A DNA stretch of 64,000 bases from Botryosphaeria dothidea (GCA_011503125.2 WWBZ02000033.1:372001-436000), one strand, 5' to 3'. Counted from the stretch's first letter, positions 11,424 to 24,043 are shown. Made by a program: numbers and translations. Notes: generated by a model not told the origin, from the sequence alone.

Positions 11424-13140
11424 TTACAGCCGTGCATTGCTTCTGACTGCCTGCGCCCTCTTCGCTGCTTCACTTCCAGCTCTTCTCCCCCAGACAGTCC
11501 CCGCAGTCAGGCCACTGCCACCGGGATAGTTGCCGTAGTAAAGTCCTCCCAGCATCTCTCCTACGGCATAAAGCCCTTCAACAGGCTTTCCGCTGGCCTC
11601 GGAGATAACTGCAGCTGTCTCCGGTTCTACAGCCAATCCTCCAAAGGTGAACGTAATGCCGCAGCCGACCTTGACAGCCAGAAACGGTGGCTTCTCAATC
11701 GGAAGCGCCCAGTTCGACTTCGGCAAATCCAGCATGTCGGAGTCAGTGGCAACTCCGTCCTTCACTGCCGGGTTGAAAGTCCTTTCTGGATTCTTCTTCC
11801 TGTGCGCATGCACCGCCTCATTGTACCTCTTCACCGTCTGCACGAACTTCTCCGGGTTCTGCAACCCCACCTCCACACAATTCCTCGCCAACTCTTCCAT
11901 CGTGTCCGCAGTGATTCTCCTCACAATCTCCGGCCTATACTCCTCCTCCCTCAACATCGCACTCCCCTCCCGGTCCCAAACCTGAAACGCCACCCCCTCC
12001 GGCTGCCCCAACACCGCCCGCCCAAACTTCGCATACGTATAATTCCTGAAATCCACGCCCTCGTCCACGAACCGCTCCCCCACCACATTCACCATCACGC
12101 CCAGCGGATACCCGCTCTTCGTGTACTCATTCGTCACCTCCCTATCCCCGCCGTCCCGCGGCGCCTCCGCATCCCACGCGACGCTGTGACACCCCGACCA
12201 GTTCCCCGCCACCCTCGCGCCCGCATCCCTGCGCGCGACGCACAGCGCATCGCCCGTGTTGAACGGCGAGCCCCGCACGAGCGCGAGGTCCCACCCGGGC
12301 CCGAGGAACTGCGCGCGCAGGGCGGGACTGGCCTCGAAGCCGCCGGCCGCCAGCACCACGCCGCCATCGCACCGCACGACGCTGTCCGCCCCGCCGTGCC
12401 GCACCACCGCGCCGACGACGCGCTCGGGCGCCTGCGCGTCCCGGACGAGCGCGACCAGCGCGCTGGAGAAGCGGACCGCGACGTTGTGCCGGGATGCGGC
12501 GGCCAGCAGGTCGGCGACCAGGCCTTTGCCGCCGTCTTGCGTCGCGAGCGCCAGGCCGCCCCAGAAGCGGTGGCGCGGGCCGACGCGGTAGGATTGCCGG
12601 TTGAAGCTGAGCTGGAAGCGTACGCCGAGGGCGTGGAGCCAGCGGACGGAGGGGAGGGAGGAGGAGACGAGGGTGGTGGCGAGGGTCGGATCGGTGCGGT
12701 GGGCGGTGGTGCGGTGGAGGTCGGCTGTGAAGTCTTGCGGGGTGTAGCTGTGGGAGGCGGGGTGAGTGGGGTGGTTGCGTGGTGGAAGGGAGGGGGTTGC
12801 GCGGCTTACGGGTCTATGTCGATGTGGGTGGCGAGGTCGGGCGGGACGTTGTTGACGAGCGGGAGCAGGGTGGGGAGGCCGTCGTGGGTGGTGCGGTAGG
12901 CGCCGGCTGTGAAGTAGGTGTTGCCGCCGGCCCAGTTTGAGGGACCTGGATTGAGGGCTCGTCAGCAAAGGAGGCACGACCAATCTGGCGCTGCGTCTTG
13001 CTCGTAAACCGGGCTCGCTTTGTACATTTGTCAATCAAGAGGACGGAGGCAGCCCCGCTCTGAGCCGCGGAGATGGCGGCGCTCAGACCTGCATTGCCGC
13101 TTCCAACGACGAGAACAGAGCAGCGCTCTGGAAGAGGCAT
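11424..13140 (-). CDS. FAD-dependent dehydrogenase, TcuA / fumarate reductase flavoprotein-like
   Basis: Flavoprotein oxidoreductase of the FAD_binding_2 family (tricarballylate dehydrogenase, CobZ and fumarate-reductase flavoprotein relatives), likely acting on a small organic acid or a steroid-like substrate. Exons 13140-13026, 12945-12810 and 12747-11424 give 524 aa with consistent phases. The N-terminal dinucleotide fold VLVVGSGNAGLSAAI begins near residue 9. Splicing restores IDKCPSNWAGGNTYFTAGAYR, typical of this family. A second conserved block is VVLAAGGFEASP. The C-terminal FAD-contacting segment reads GLYAVGEMLGGLYYGNYPGGSGLTAG in full. I see no mitochondrial targeting peptide or membrane helix. 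The exact substrate cannot be told. The M13 peptidase next door is on the same strand but has no evident functional link. Confidence 0.9.
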
Positions 13141-13609
13141 CTTGGTGGCAATGGTAGGAATGGCCAGAATGAAGTGAGGTGTAATCGAAGAAGTTCGACG
13201 GGAAGGACATCTTTCCAATCAATGGATTTCTGCGCGTGCTAAGGAAGATGCAAGTGGGGTGTGGAGAGATTATGCGGGGATGTCGATCTCGGTTCTTCGG
13301 GTTGCCGAACTGGTTATGGGTACAGGAACTCCTGGAGATACCAGCGGCGGAACTCTAATGTTCCTTCAACCGCCCACGCATAGGCTTGCCTGACCAGAGA
13401 CCAGAGGATGGGAAAGAGGGCTGTTTATAACAAAGCATGGGTCTTAAGGACAGGCTTGCTACATTGGAGACAGGACGAAAAACTAGGAATAAAATAGGCC
13501 AAGAGTCATCGCTGGAAACCCAAACCACGGTACGAAGGTGTATTGCTTCCACTATCTTGCGGCGGCGGTGGTCTCAGTCAACCCCCTCTCCCCCCTCTCC
13601 TCCTTCTCC
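13141..13609. other. Intergenic, promoter side of the FAD gene and 3' side of M13 gene
   Basis: No gene recognised. The stretch joins the 5' flank of the FAD dehydrogenase to the 3' flank of the M13 gene; a pyrimidine-rich CCCTCTCC tract lies at about 13580-13610. Confidence 0.4.
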
Positions 13610-16072
13610 TTACCACAACTTGCACTTAGGCTTTTTGACCGGGCAGTTGAAGGCCTCTTTGAAAGCGCGGGAGTTTGCCAGCGATCCGATGATTCTGTAG
13701 TTGGACGGGCTATGTGGATCGGCGTAAACCTGCTGAACTAGCGCCTCGCGGCGTATTTTATCGCAGAAGATCGTCGCATACGCTACGAAGAATAGGCGCT
13801 CTTGCGTAAACTCTTTGGGTAGGTCAGGTAATAGCTGGTTCGGCTTTTTGGCGTGGCGCTTAGACCAGGTGGCGTAAGAAGAATCAGCACCGCCTGTATC
13901 GGCGATATTTTCGCCTAGAGTAAGGTTACCTTTGACGTGGATCGTCTCGCCATCCTTTAGGCCAGGAATGCTAAACTGATCGTACTCGTCGATAAAGCAC
14001 TTAGTACGTTCCTGAAAGTTCTTACGCGTCGTTTCGTCCCACCATTTCTGGTAAGCGCCAGCCTCGTCGTACTGGCTACCGTGATTGTCGAAGCCGTGCG
14101 TTAGCTCGTGGCCAGCGAGAGAGCCTAAAGCACCATACGAGATATACTCCGGAAGCTGACGGTTAAAAAATGGTTCCTTCATAATTCCGGCGGGAATAAT
14201 GATCTCGTTGAAGTTGGGAACGTAATACGCATTTACTGTCGCGGCGGAGACAGGCCATCTCTTCTTATCCGTAGGCTGAAGAAGGGCATTAAAGGTGAGA
14301 TTCAGGCTAAACTCGCCGAATACAAGACCGTTTCCAAAATAATCATCCTTACTAAGTGAAATATTTTGGTAGAAGTTCTTCACCTCTATCGGATCCAATA
14401 CGTTTGGAGAGGCAGTCGGGAAGCCGATCTTCTTGACCAGGACGGCCACTAGTAGGTGTAACGTTAGCTCGAAACTTCTACCATTCACTAGCATAGTAAG
14501 CTCACCCTTTTTTTTGGCTTTTTCCCTAGCTTCTTCCGACATCCAGACATAGTTGCCTAATCTTTTGGTATAAATGGCGCGCACGTCGTCAATAATTCTC
14601 TCGCCAAAGACCCGGTCCTCTACGTTGAATTGAGTCTGAGCCCAGAAGGAGCTCTCTATCTCTCGTAGGCTAGAGTGAATATAATCGCGACACGTCCTCC
14701 ATCTTTCCTCAGTGGCATCGTCAGGCTGTCCAGATAGCTCGTTATTAAAGACCCTAAGCGGGCGGACCAAATCAGGGTGCAGCCCGCCGGCCCAACCGTT
14801 GATAAGCTGCCACCGAAAGTAGCCTTGCAGAAGCTCGGAGGATACGTTCTCAAGGACCTTTGATATCTGTGGAAAGTAGTCGGGTGCCGTTACGATTACT
14901 TGATGCGGGGTGTAACCCGGGGGGATAAAGGAATTGATTAGCCTTGATGCGGAGATATTAGGAACGAGTCCGTCGACCTCAGCGAAGGGTTTTGGGTTGT
15001 AATAGTACGCAACATCTTGCGCCTGCTCCGGGTTAGGAATAGCATGTGCGAGCTTGGTCTCAAAGTCTACGATTTGCTTTGCCAGGCTCTCGTAGGTGCT
15101 GCTGTCCTTCTTGTCCATGATGCTGAACATTTCGGTAATTACCCTAGTGTAGTTGGCAAGGACGTCAGTCTTGTTGTAGTACTCCTTGGATGGTAAGAAC
15201 ATCCCAGAAGGTTCAACAAAGATGGTGACGACGTCGGGAGCCTTGTCGTCGGGGCGGGTATCGATGGTCAGGAGGGAGCCGATGCCTCGTCTCCCGAGCC
15301 AAACCAGAGTATCGGTGAGGTCAGCAGTGTGACCGGGCAAGTTGTCGAGCAACTGTTTGAGCGGCTCAATGCCGGCCTTCTTGATCATGTCCTCGTCCAT
15401 GCAGGCGTCGTAAGCGGTTTGCATCTTAGCGAAGTTGTCGCGGTTGGCCGTTTCGTTTGCTCCAGTATACATGTGATTTTCCGGATAGGGGTTTTCGATA
15501 AGGGAGCGTACGATGGCTTGGTTCTCCTCACCCAGCACACTAAAGCTATCGGTACCGGCCTGGTCGGGCCTGAGTTGGTGCCTGGCAGCCCAACCGCCAC
15601 AGGCATAGGTGGCAAAGTCAGTGCAAGGATCAATATCGGTGTAGTTATGAGCTAGGTTCTCTTTGATGGTACGGGCAAAGTCGATGCAAGCCGGAGTGGT
15701 GCACACATCGGACTCCTGGAGCTTCTCGGGTTGAGCAGAGCATCGCACGTGAGCAGCCCGATTTTCGATGGTATTTGGGTTGCCGAAGCCGAGTTGGGCT
15801 GTAGTAGAGACAGTAGTGGTCAGAACGAGGAGCGGTCAGCATGGCAGAGAGAGCAGCAAACACCTACTAGAGGCCTTCCGGGCCGAGAGGTAGAGAAGGA
15901 CGATGGCAATGGCGATTCCTCCAAGAGCCCTCAGGCGTACGGAGCGGGCAGCGCGACGGCGACACTGGTGGTGAGCAAGTGTCTTAGCGTCCGACAGCTC
16001 ATCGTGGGCGAGAGGTTTCTCTTCGGAGGACTGAGAGCTCATGGACATCTCGGAGTGGTCGTGAGAGGCCAT
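13610..16072 (-). CDS. M13 (neprilysin / endothelin-converting enzyme-like) zinc metallopeptidase
   Basis: Type II membrane endopeptidase that cuts short peptides on the cell surface or in the secretory path. Exons 16072-15868 and 15798-13610 (69-nt intron) give 797 aa; upstream in-frame ATGs at 16138 and 16165 would add 22 or 31 residues. A short cytosolic tail is followed by one hydrophobic anchor (ALGGIAIAIVLLYLSA) and a large Cys-containing ectodomain. The zinc site is intact: HELTH near residue 632 and the third ligand in GENIAD near 698. The substrate-binding NAYY and IIIPAGI motifs and a C-terminal CKLW (compare CRVW of neprilysin) are present. Odd: much of the gene uses CTA/TTA leucine, ATA, GTA and AAA codons, unlike its GC-ending neighbours, for example five leucines in sixteen codons at about 14449-14496, four CTA and one TTA. 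Confidence 0.93.
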
Positions 16073-16502
16073 TGCGACGGTGAGCAGCAACGAGCCTAAG
16101 CGCAAGGATGTAGTACTGTGGGCGGCGGCTTTTGTCATGTTGATAAGAGGCTTGTTTGCGCGCATGCGGGCGGAAGCAGAAAGGAAAGGATTGAATTTAG
16201 GAAAGCGTATTCTTGCACGGACTAGAAGCTACAGCTAGTCAGGGTGGTTAAGCTCCGATTTAGGGTTCAGGTGGTCTGTGGTATCTGTTTGCTCGTTTCC
16301 ACCTCTACTTCCGAGGCCTTAGCAGCAGGCGGCATTAACGTAGTAGGAACATCTCACTTGGCGCATATTTGAGGAGTAGCTAAGCATGGAGCCACGGCCT
16401 AGGACTGGGTGGGTATTGACCATGTAAGGTTCGGAGGTAGTGGACGATAGACTTAGGAAGCCAATAAACTAACGCAGCACAGCCAAGATTTCTAAATATA
16501 AG

Positions 16503-16535
16503 TACGCCATGCTAGCTTGTACAAATCATGGCGTA
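16503..16535. repeat. Perfect 9-bp inverted repeat with 15-nt loop
   Basis: TACGCCATG at 16503-16511 is mirrored by CATGGCGTA at 16527-16535. It lies in the M13 promoter region, about 430 bases from the chosen start. It may bind a dimeric factor or simply be chance. Confidence 0.35.
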
Positions 16536-16612
16536 TGTTTTATCCTCGTATGTGTTACGGCGTAGGTTCTATAGGGTCAGGGATAGGATGGATATGGAAG
16601 CAAGCGGGGCGT

Positions 16613-16645
<33 letters not shown>
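16613..16645 (+). repeat. (TGA)11 microsatellite
   Basis: Eleven uninterrupted TGA units, not inside a recognised gene. Confidence 0.9.
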
Positions 16646-16646
<1 letters not shown>

Positions 16647-17629
16647 TTTATAGACTATCCCAGCCGCTGAAGGCAGCTATGCGGCATGCGGCCGGCTCCT
16701 CCGCGCTCGCTAGACCCGTCTGAGCCTAAGCGAGGCGGTGGAGAGGGCAATGCTGGTTGATTACACAATTGCGTCAAGCCGTCACCCTCGGGGCACAGCG
16801 AACACTATGCGAACTAGCGATGCTTTGCAAGGCGTATAACCAAATACCGACACGTGCAATTAACATCTATGGTGTGCTGGTTGATGCCTCAGTTGCTGGG
16901 GCCGATTACACTGCTCCGCCACTCAGCACGATCTTTAAGTACAATCTACTCCTAGCGTGCGATGGCTGGTTGCAATTGGTGTGACTTGACTTGGAAGCCG
17001 GAACGCTAAAAGCGCTCAAACCCTCCCGAGAATAACACTACTAAGGACGATGATGCGTTCTTATAGATCCCAAGAGAGCAACTGGTGTCTTGTAAATCGC
17101 TCGCTCTCATTCTACATCTGAGCAACCTACGTCAATAGATTATTCAATCTGTACCGTCCACGACCCTGTCTTTATTTTTTTTTCTCACTAGTACAATTAT
17201 TATGTTCCTCTCCGCGCTGATCATGAAAATTCGATCACTTATAAGACACGCACCCGATATGCCTGGCGTTAAATAATTCATGGAGCTGCGAGGTCTGTAA
17301 TATCTCGTGCTGGTTACACAAGAAAAACGTATTAGAATCAAATTCTTAATGTCGTCACTCGGAACAGACTAGATTCTGCCATTTCAAGTTCGGGCGTACT
17401 TTAGCCATCAATCCTAAGATAACCTGATTTCCTAAAGTCGTACGAACTTTCGCTACCCAACAATCTCGAACCGGCCATAGTCCGCACGACAGAACCTGAC
17501 GTCATGTGAAATGCGGTCACGGTGACGGAGGTGAATCTGTGGAAAAAGTGTCTGTACAAAAAAACAGCCAAATCCACAGGGATTTGGATCAATACCAACC
17601 TCCCAAAATTCTTTTCCAAGTGCCAGATC

Positions 17630-18369
17630 ATGGCACGAAACAACAACGACCATACAGGGCTACTCACCCGTTGCGTTCCCGAGAAGCTGAAGCATTCCGC
17701 CCTCTACCGCTGGTTCCTCCGTTTCACCCGTGTTCTCCAGTTTCTCTCCTCGATAATCTCTCTCGCTATCTTCTCAAAACGTATTTACAAGGTGTACCGT
17801 CTTGTAAACACGATCAAACAGCGTCACGGTGTTAATCATTCCTATGGAGCCGTCGAGGGGATCCTTGCAGCTGCGGTTCTGTACACTCTCATTTCAATGC
17901 TGCTGTCTTTTATCCTGAGAGGTCGTGGTTCCAAATGGCTCCGCCGGCTCTGGGTCCTTTTTGATCTTCTCTTCGTTGGCGCATTCATTGCCGTCGCGGT
18001 CTTGACACGCCCGAGTGGAGGCAGCGCCGGTCCACGTCATTGCTACAACACGAGAGACAGTGACAGGACGACAACCGGGAATCAGAGGACGAGTCGTCAG
18101 GACGACAGCTGCAATTTGCCTTGGGGCACCTTCATTCTGGCAATCATCAGCACGTACGTCACTCAAACACTTAAGCCTTGTTCAAAGACCAGCACTTACA
18201 ATTGCACAGCATCCTTCACGCAATCACAGCAGCGTTTCACGAAGTACGTGATCACCACCGGAAGAGATTGGCGTCTGAGCATGAGAGCGCCAATGGAACA
18301 TACGAAGAGTCCAAGCGCAGCTTGGATCCATATACGCGCCACAGCGATGTGAGGCACAGCAACGTTTAG
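17630..18369 (+). CDS. MARVEL-like four-helix membrane protein
   Basis: Small integral membrane protein of the fungal MARVEL-like type; function unknown. Exons 17630-18153 and 18210-18369 (56-nt intron, GTACGT...CAG) give 227 aa. Four hydrophobic segments are visible: FTRVLQFLSSIISLAIFS, GILAAAVLYTLISMLLSFIL, LWVLFDLLFVGAFIAVAVL and, across the splice, FILAIISTILHAITAAFHE. A loop with Cys lies between helices 3 and 4, and the C-tail is hydrophilic. The join restores the fourth helix, which supports the intron. I chose MARNNND at 17630; an in-frame ATG at 17522 would add 36 basic residues. Assignment to MARVEL is by topology and segment look only. Confidence 0.65.
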
Positions 18370-19245
18370 ACTTTCCCAGACGCCAAAGTCAATGAAAGCT
18401 CATACGGCATTTCCGTCCTATGAAACAGTTGTCGGCGGAAAGAACGAAGCACGGAGGGACTATTTGAAGCTAGCATGTTTCGATTGAAAACAATTTTCAG
18501 ACGTTGATCCCAGCTGAAATCAGAAAAAGCCAGGTTATGAAGACGCCGGAGTGGTCAATCGTCAGGTTTCCGGGTGGCGCTGCTGTTTTCTGGCTTTCTT
18601 ACCGTGGTATACGCGATGTCATGGTTATTTCATGATTATTAGTAAAAGCCTAGCAGTCGCAATAATGAATTGGTGCCATTTCTTTATCTTGAACGCTTCG
18701 ATAATGTTGTTGATTGAAGCAAGTTCTGAATCAGTGGGTTCATGGAAGTTGGCATAATGGATTAATCGGAGCAATTGCAGCTCTGTGGGCTTCCTTGTGC
18801 TGGTATGATGCCTGCTGCGGCTTACGAGATCTGGGGATGCTTTGGACGACTCGCCCTACTCCGTGTACGACAGATCTCCGATTGAGCTGTCAGGGTGTCA
18901 CAATTACCATTAATGACGCCGGAAGCGCTCAACCGGAGTGTTTTCCGCCATGATGAGCCCAACCAGCACAACAATCCATGCTAGTTACCCGACGTACGCT
19001 AGTGTCATGGCGTTCACCTCCTCTTACAGCGGTAGCTTAGACAAGAAAACAAGCAGACATGACATTATTTCCTCCTTAGTTCTTTTTAAGACTACGGTTG
19101 GTCCACAAACAGGAAACTTTACCCAAAATTGATTCCGTCTCAAAAATTGAGACGACGACAACTTTGCTCCAATACCATTCGCACACAGATCCAAGATGGA
19201 AAGCACCCGCACAAACCGCTTGCAGCAACCAGACGCACAGCAGAA
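18370..19245. other. Intergenic, nothing recognised
   Basis: Convergent 3' flanks of the MARVEL-like gene and the AAA ATPase gene. Only short ORFs without recognisable content are seen. Confidence 0.4.
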
Positions 19246-22200
19246 TCAGAGCCGCAGCGTCTCATAAGGGATCCTCATCGTAAAATCATGCCGATCCGGA
19301 TCCACATCCCACATCTCGGCGGCGGACTCGCGCTGCTTCGGCGCCGGCAGCTCGGGCAGGACCGGCACGACGCTCTCCCTGCCCTCCCGCGCCGGCCAGA
19401 TCTCCTGCCGCAAGCTCGTGCCGACCGAGTTCCTGGCCCGGTGCGTCAGCCGGTTCGGCCGCGACGCGACCGACGGCCTGCGCGTCGGGCTGGCGCTGCC
19501 CGCCCCTCCCCCTCCTTCCGGCAGCGGCGGCAGCGCGGGCAGCGCGGCTTGGGACGGGCGGCGCGCCTCGGGCATGGTGCTCGCGCGCTCGCGGCGGGCG
19601 ACGCTGGTGTTGCGCTTGAGATCGCGGACGGAGAAGTTGTCGACGCGCTGCTGGGACGAGGCGGGCGCGCCGGCGCTGGTGGGCACGAGGCGCTGCGCGA
19701 AGGCGATGCTGGCCTGCGCGACCGTCTCGAAGTGGCGCCGGCACAGCGTTGTCACGGCCGGCTGGGTCTTGCCGTCCTGCCACCTGCTTTCGCGGCGCGG
19801 AGACGTGCGGCTGGATGGGCGGCTGGGGTCGCTGGGGTCGTGGGCGTCGGCCTCGGCGAGGGCGAGGGCGGTTTGGAAGGCGTTGCGGATCTGGCGCCCG
19901 TTCCAGCGGCAGGGGTCGCCCATGTCCCAGAGCTCTGCGGCGAGCTCGAGGATCTCTTCTTCTTTGATGCGGACGGTGCGTTGGCGCTTGCGGGTTTGCC
20001 AGATGCAGACGTTCCATACGTCAAGGTTCGACTTCTCGTCGAGAGGTGGGTAGTACAGACTGAACTGGATGCGCGAGCGGAAGCCTTCGTCGAAGATGCT
20101 CACGCAGCTCGTGGTCAGGAAGAGGATGCCAGAGTAGTGGTCCAAGGCGCGCATGAAGGCTGTAGCAAATCAGTATTATGTTTCGTGGAGGTCTTTCCGA
20201 AGAGGCTCTTTACCTGCCGCAAGACTGTCCAATGAGGAGTTGTCTTTCGCACGCTCAGACAAGAGCATGTCTGCATCATCTATGAGAAGGACACAGTCCC
20301 ATTTCTGGGCCAATGTGAAAATCGTCTTCAACTGTTGAGTTACGTCCGCTGGAGTAGTCCCCAGCTCACCTGCGAGAAGCCGTCAGGAAATTTCTCGAGT
20401 ACTGTAGCATAAACACTTACCACATGTGAAAGACAGGAAGGGTTTTTCGAAATATCCGGCAATGCATTCTTCAGAGCCAAGTTAGTATTGTCTGGTTCAG
20501 ATATAGCAAGGCCCACAAACCTGCTGTCCACGTCTTTCCAGTGCCAGGCGCTCCGTGAAGCAAAATATTCAAACCAGATACTGTAACTGATAAGCAACTA
20601 TCTCACAAGCTTTACCATGCATTCAAAGCCTACCTTCGCCACGTAAGGTATTCGACAGCTTACGGCTGTGAATCTTACCCTCCATTTTCCGGAAGTGAGA
20701 TCGCACGAGTGATTCGAGCATTGATTTGTGGCCCTGCGGTAGTACTAGCCGTTTGAATGACTCGTAATCCATCGTACTGCTGACATTGTGGATATGATCG
20801 ATGCTAAATGATGCTTTTCTTTTGTCAGAAAGTGTAGTCTCAAAAGGAAAAGGGAAAAGGCACAACACATACCCCATTTCCGCGTTCGAAGGATGAACCC
20901 GAATACTCGATGCGTGAGCAACATCAGCTCGTCATCACTTACGGACAACTCGTCTCCCCCCATCTTCTTTGCCCGAAGGTAAGGGGCCGTGAATTCATGT
21001 TTTGAGAGATACTCCGAAGCCATTTCTCTATCCGTTGAAAGACCTAACGGCTCATTCTCACCACTACCATATGGCCGGCAGCTCTCGTCCAAGATTCGGT
21101 CCTGTAGACTATGTCCAATATCCAGAGTATCAGGCTTCCAGAGAGGATTTCGGGAAATGGCCTGCTCGAAATCGATCATAATGTTGCCGTTTACTTGCTC
21201 ATGGCCGTCGAGAATCGTGCCCATGCAATACATGTGCCTGTTAATCACCGCCCTCATAAACTTCCGTCCACGATCCACGAGAATTCTCTGGAGACCTGAC
21301 GGATCGTCGTTGCAGCGAAGAGGATACACTGGCAGGGATGTGATGTCTCTGCTTCCAGAGTATTTCTCAATTCGGAAGAAACTGACAACAGGGCCGATGT
21401 TGCGTCCGTCGTAATCCGTGGAGATGCACTTGATCCCAAAAGCGCTGGAGGTTCTCTTCCGTGGCGAGCAGGTGTGGTACTCTACTTCGACTACTCTGTA
21501 GGCTTGGTCCTCGTTGGCTGAGACGACCAGTCCGCCGGGCTTGAAGAGATACCAGAGGTCAGCAGAATCTATCTCTTGAAAATCCTCGCTGGTGACGCGT
21601 GAGATATGCGGCTTGAGGCAATTGTCGATGAAGCTGATCAGAAGCTTGGCGCCGAACAATGCGTGACCATCCACTGGCGCATCTGGAAAATTCATCGACA
21701 AGTCGGTATGGTCCGAGTCTTCGAAGGTATCAGCAAAACATGCTTGAACCATTTGATGCGAGCCTTGCGATTTGCGGTGCATTCGATGGCTCAGATGGTC
21801 CGGCAGTTTCCTGATTAGAGCCTCATGGCGAATGAGTGAACGGTACGGGCGGCACAAAACCAAGTCTTCGTCGCAGGTCCAATCTTCCTTGCCTCTCATA
21901 AGGTCCTCAAACACTGCCACGAGATATGGCGAAGGGATCTTTATTCGTTCAGGAAGAGGACCTTTGTAGCCTGGGCACACCCAAGCCGGCATGGGTTGGT
22001 CTTGAGTAGGCTGCCGGTGTTTCTTCAATGAAGGACGTCTTGGTAATTGCTGTGATGGATGCATATGGCGCGCTGGAGCCACGCGCTCGGTGACAGGGCT
22101 GTGGCTTGGCGGAATGTTTTCCACAGGAACACTGCCAGCAGAGGGTGACTTGGAGGGACGACGGTACCTCAACTCTTCCTGCGGTGAATCATGGCGTTGA

Positions 22201-23063
22201 AGCCAGGCCATAGGATTGAAATTCGGGATCATGGCAAATTTGCTGTGGCTTGGCGATGGTACTGGTGCGGCACGTGGTTCCGCCTGTGTTGTCGAGGGGA
22301 CAGGTGGTGTTGAAGGTTCTTTCTTTCCTTGCGTAGTCGGAGATGACGAGCTTGCTTTTGGTCTTGTTGCAATCGGAGAGGGCACATTCGCTCTCTCTTC
22401 TGTTGCAACTGCAGGCAGTATATTTACCGCCGATGCTTGTGGGGCCGGGGTGGAGTTTTTCTCTCCCTCCTTTCCTTCTGCCGACTCAGAGGTTGTAGAT
22501 GGATCCATGAGCTCCGCCATCAAGGATTCCAATGCTTTGACACGGAATGTTGTTGGTGATTCTTGTTCTGGTTCCTTCGTTTTTGGGGCTTTCTTCGTTC
22601 GGCTTTCCTGAGCGGCGTCGCTTTCGTCGCTTGACGCGGGCCAGTATTCGGATCGGCGCACCATCGCCTTCGCGAGCTCGACCTCAAACTCATGTTCTGC
22701 ATCGTCCAGAAGAGAATCTGCTTTTTCCAGTGGACTTTGACTGAGGTTGGCAGGTTGCTTCACGAGCTCTTCTTCGAGCTCGTCCAACGTGTTGCCCGTC
22801 AAAGGCTCTTCTGCTTTGGAGGGGACTTCTGGCGCCTCGAGATTACTTTCAGTATGTTGAGCTTCATGCTCGCCCTGCACGCCGGCTGTTGAGATGTGGA
22901 GCTTCGACGGACTGTTGTTGCGGGAGCTCGGTCCCTTCACGGCCACGTCTTTGGGTCTCGACCTGTCGTTGTCGGATCCTGAATAAACCTCAGGCAACAA
23001 GAAAAAAGTTTCTGAAGAACTTCCTGGTGAGTCTTGTTTAGTGCTGTTGGCTGGATTCGACAT
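19246..23063 (-). CDS. Large AAA-family ATPase with DUF7025-type middle region
   Basis: Six exons (23063-20873, 20813-20634, 20580-20521, 20468-20421, 20369-20214, 20159-19246) give 1182 aa; introns are 51-59 nt and all phases fit. Residues 1-370 are low-complexity, Ser/Pro/Glu-rich and probably disordered. A middle region (about 380-790), containing LWYLFKPGGLVV, matches the DUF7025 AAA proteins of filamentous fungi. The ATPase has Walker A GAPGTGKT (Lys806), the following TAECIAGYF helix, and SLAAAFMRALDHYSGILFLTTS as sensor-1 region. Walker B reads VLLIDDADML, with Asp858 where the family has the catalytic Glu. The C-tail is Pro/Arg-rich. Cellular role unknown; such proteins are predicted to remodel proteins. 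Identification as AAA is certain, biology is not. Confidence 0.92.
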
Positions 23064-24043
23064 GATGGATTAAGGTTATTCGGGGCGCGGCGCAGCGAGG
23101 GCGATGGAGGATGATGATGCTTGGCGGGATGGAAAATCAATGGAAAATAAAGGTACGCCGTAGTTCTAAGGAGGATCAGAGTGGTGCGAAAGGGGAAAGC
23201 GCTAGCGTAGCGGTGCATTCGCTTGTGTGGAGTTCGAGATGTCTGAAACGTAAGCACTTCCTGGTGGCGGCCAACCGCGACGCGGGTTGATGGAGATCAT
23301 GGTCTCAGGCATTCTGGCACAACCAATTCAATTCATGAGAGGTTTTGCCCACACAACATGAGGCTCTGCACTGACCCGCGCAAGCTTTGGTGCCAGCTCT
23401 TTGTAACCCGGGTAAATCCCTGGTCTCCACATGTGACTCTACTTTTGGGCATTCGGCAGGAGGATCTGTCTGCTGCGGGATCCGGTCGAAGCGGCAGTCC
23501 CAGCGGGAGGTCTCAGAATGAAGGAAAGAGAACAATTTGTACCAGATCATGCAATAGATCTGTTCGTATGGGTGAGGTCTAGAGTCCATCTCGCTTTGAC
23601 GTATCGGAAGTCTGTGTGCCGAGGTCCAAAACAGCTATTGACAATGCTCGCGGCTTTCCGTTGTTCGGTGATCATGTCGGCGTGTCGAAAAACTCATGCT
23701 GTTGTAGAGATACACCAACTGGGGTGATGCCTCCGTTCGAATAGTTGATCCAAAATTTGCTCGAAGCTTTCGCAAGGATTTGACTGACAAAACACCGCGT
23801 CTTTCGGGATTACTGTCACAGAGGTCAGAATCGGCCGTTCATGCTGGCACGGTATCCTTGTTGCCACCCCCAGATAGCGAACTATGGCCACTTTTTCATA
23901 GTAAAGTGGCAAGGTCAAGTGGAAAATATAGCACGTACATTACCAAATCCGACTTCGCTGAACCAACGTTTGCTCTCGAATGACCCCTGTCTCAGCGCCA
24001 TTTGCATTAATCTGCAAGTTCGTTATCGTTCGTGCATCTTATT
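23064..24043. other. Intergenic, 5' flank of the AAA ATPase gene
   Basis: About 1 kb with no recognisable gene. It should hold the AAA promoter and the 3' flank of the membrane-protein gene. Confidence 0.4.

Larger units (their letters stand above)
16073..17629. other. Intergenic between divergent genes, with microsatellite and hairpin
   Basis: About 1.5 kb separating the M13 gene (leftward) from the MARVEL-like gene (rightward). No coding sequence is recognisable. It has the same TAG/CTA-rich look as the M13 gene up to about 16.6 kb. It contains a perfect inverted repeat and a TGA microsatellite (separate entries). Confidence 0.45.

Noticed and set aside
11334..12899. 521-codon open frame (+) opposite the FAD dehydrogenase
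   Set aside because: Antisense shadow of a clearly identified, GC-rich gene; Arg/Pro/His-rich translation with no family features.
11424..16072. Idea that the FAD dehydrogenase and M13 peptidase form a metabolite cluster with the nearby transporters
   Set aside because: No backbone synthase, regulator or tailoring set nearby; the genes are ordinary and widely spaced.
19129..20235. 368-codon open frame (+) opposite the AAA ATPase 3' exon
   Set aside because: Shadow of the GC-rich last exon; translation is Arg/Ala/Gly-rich without motifs.
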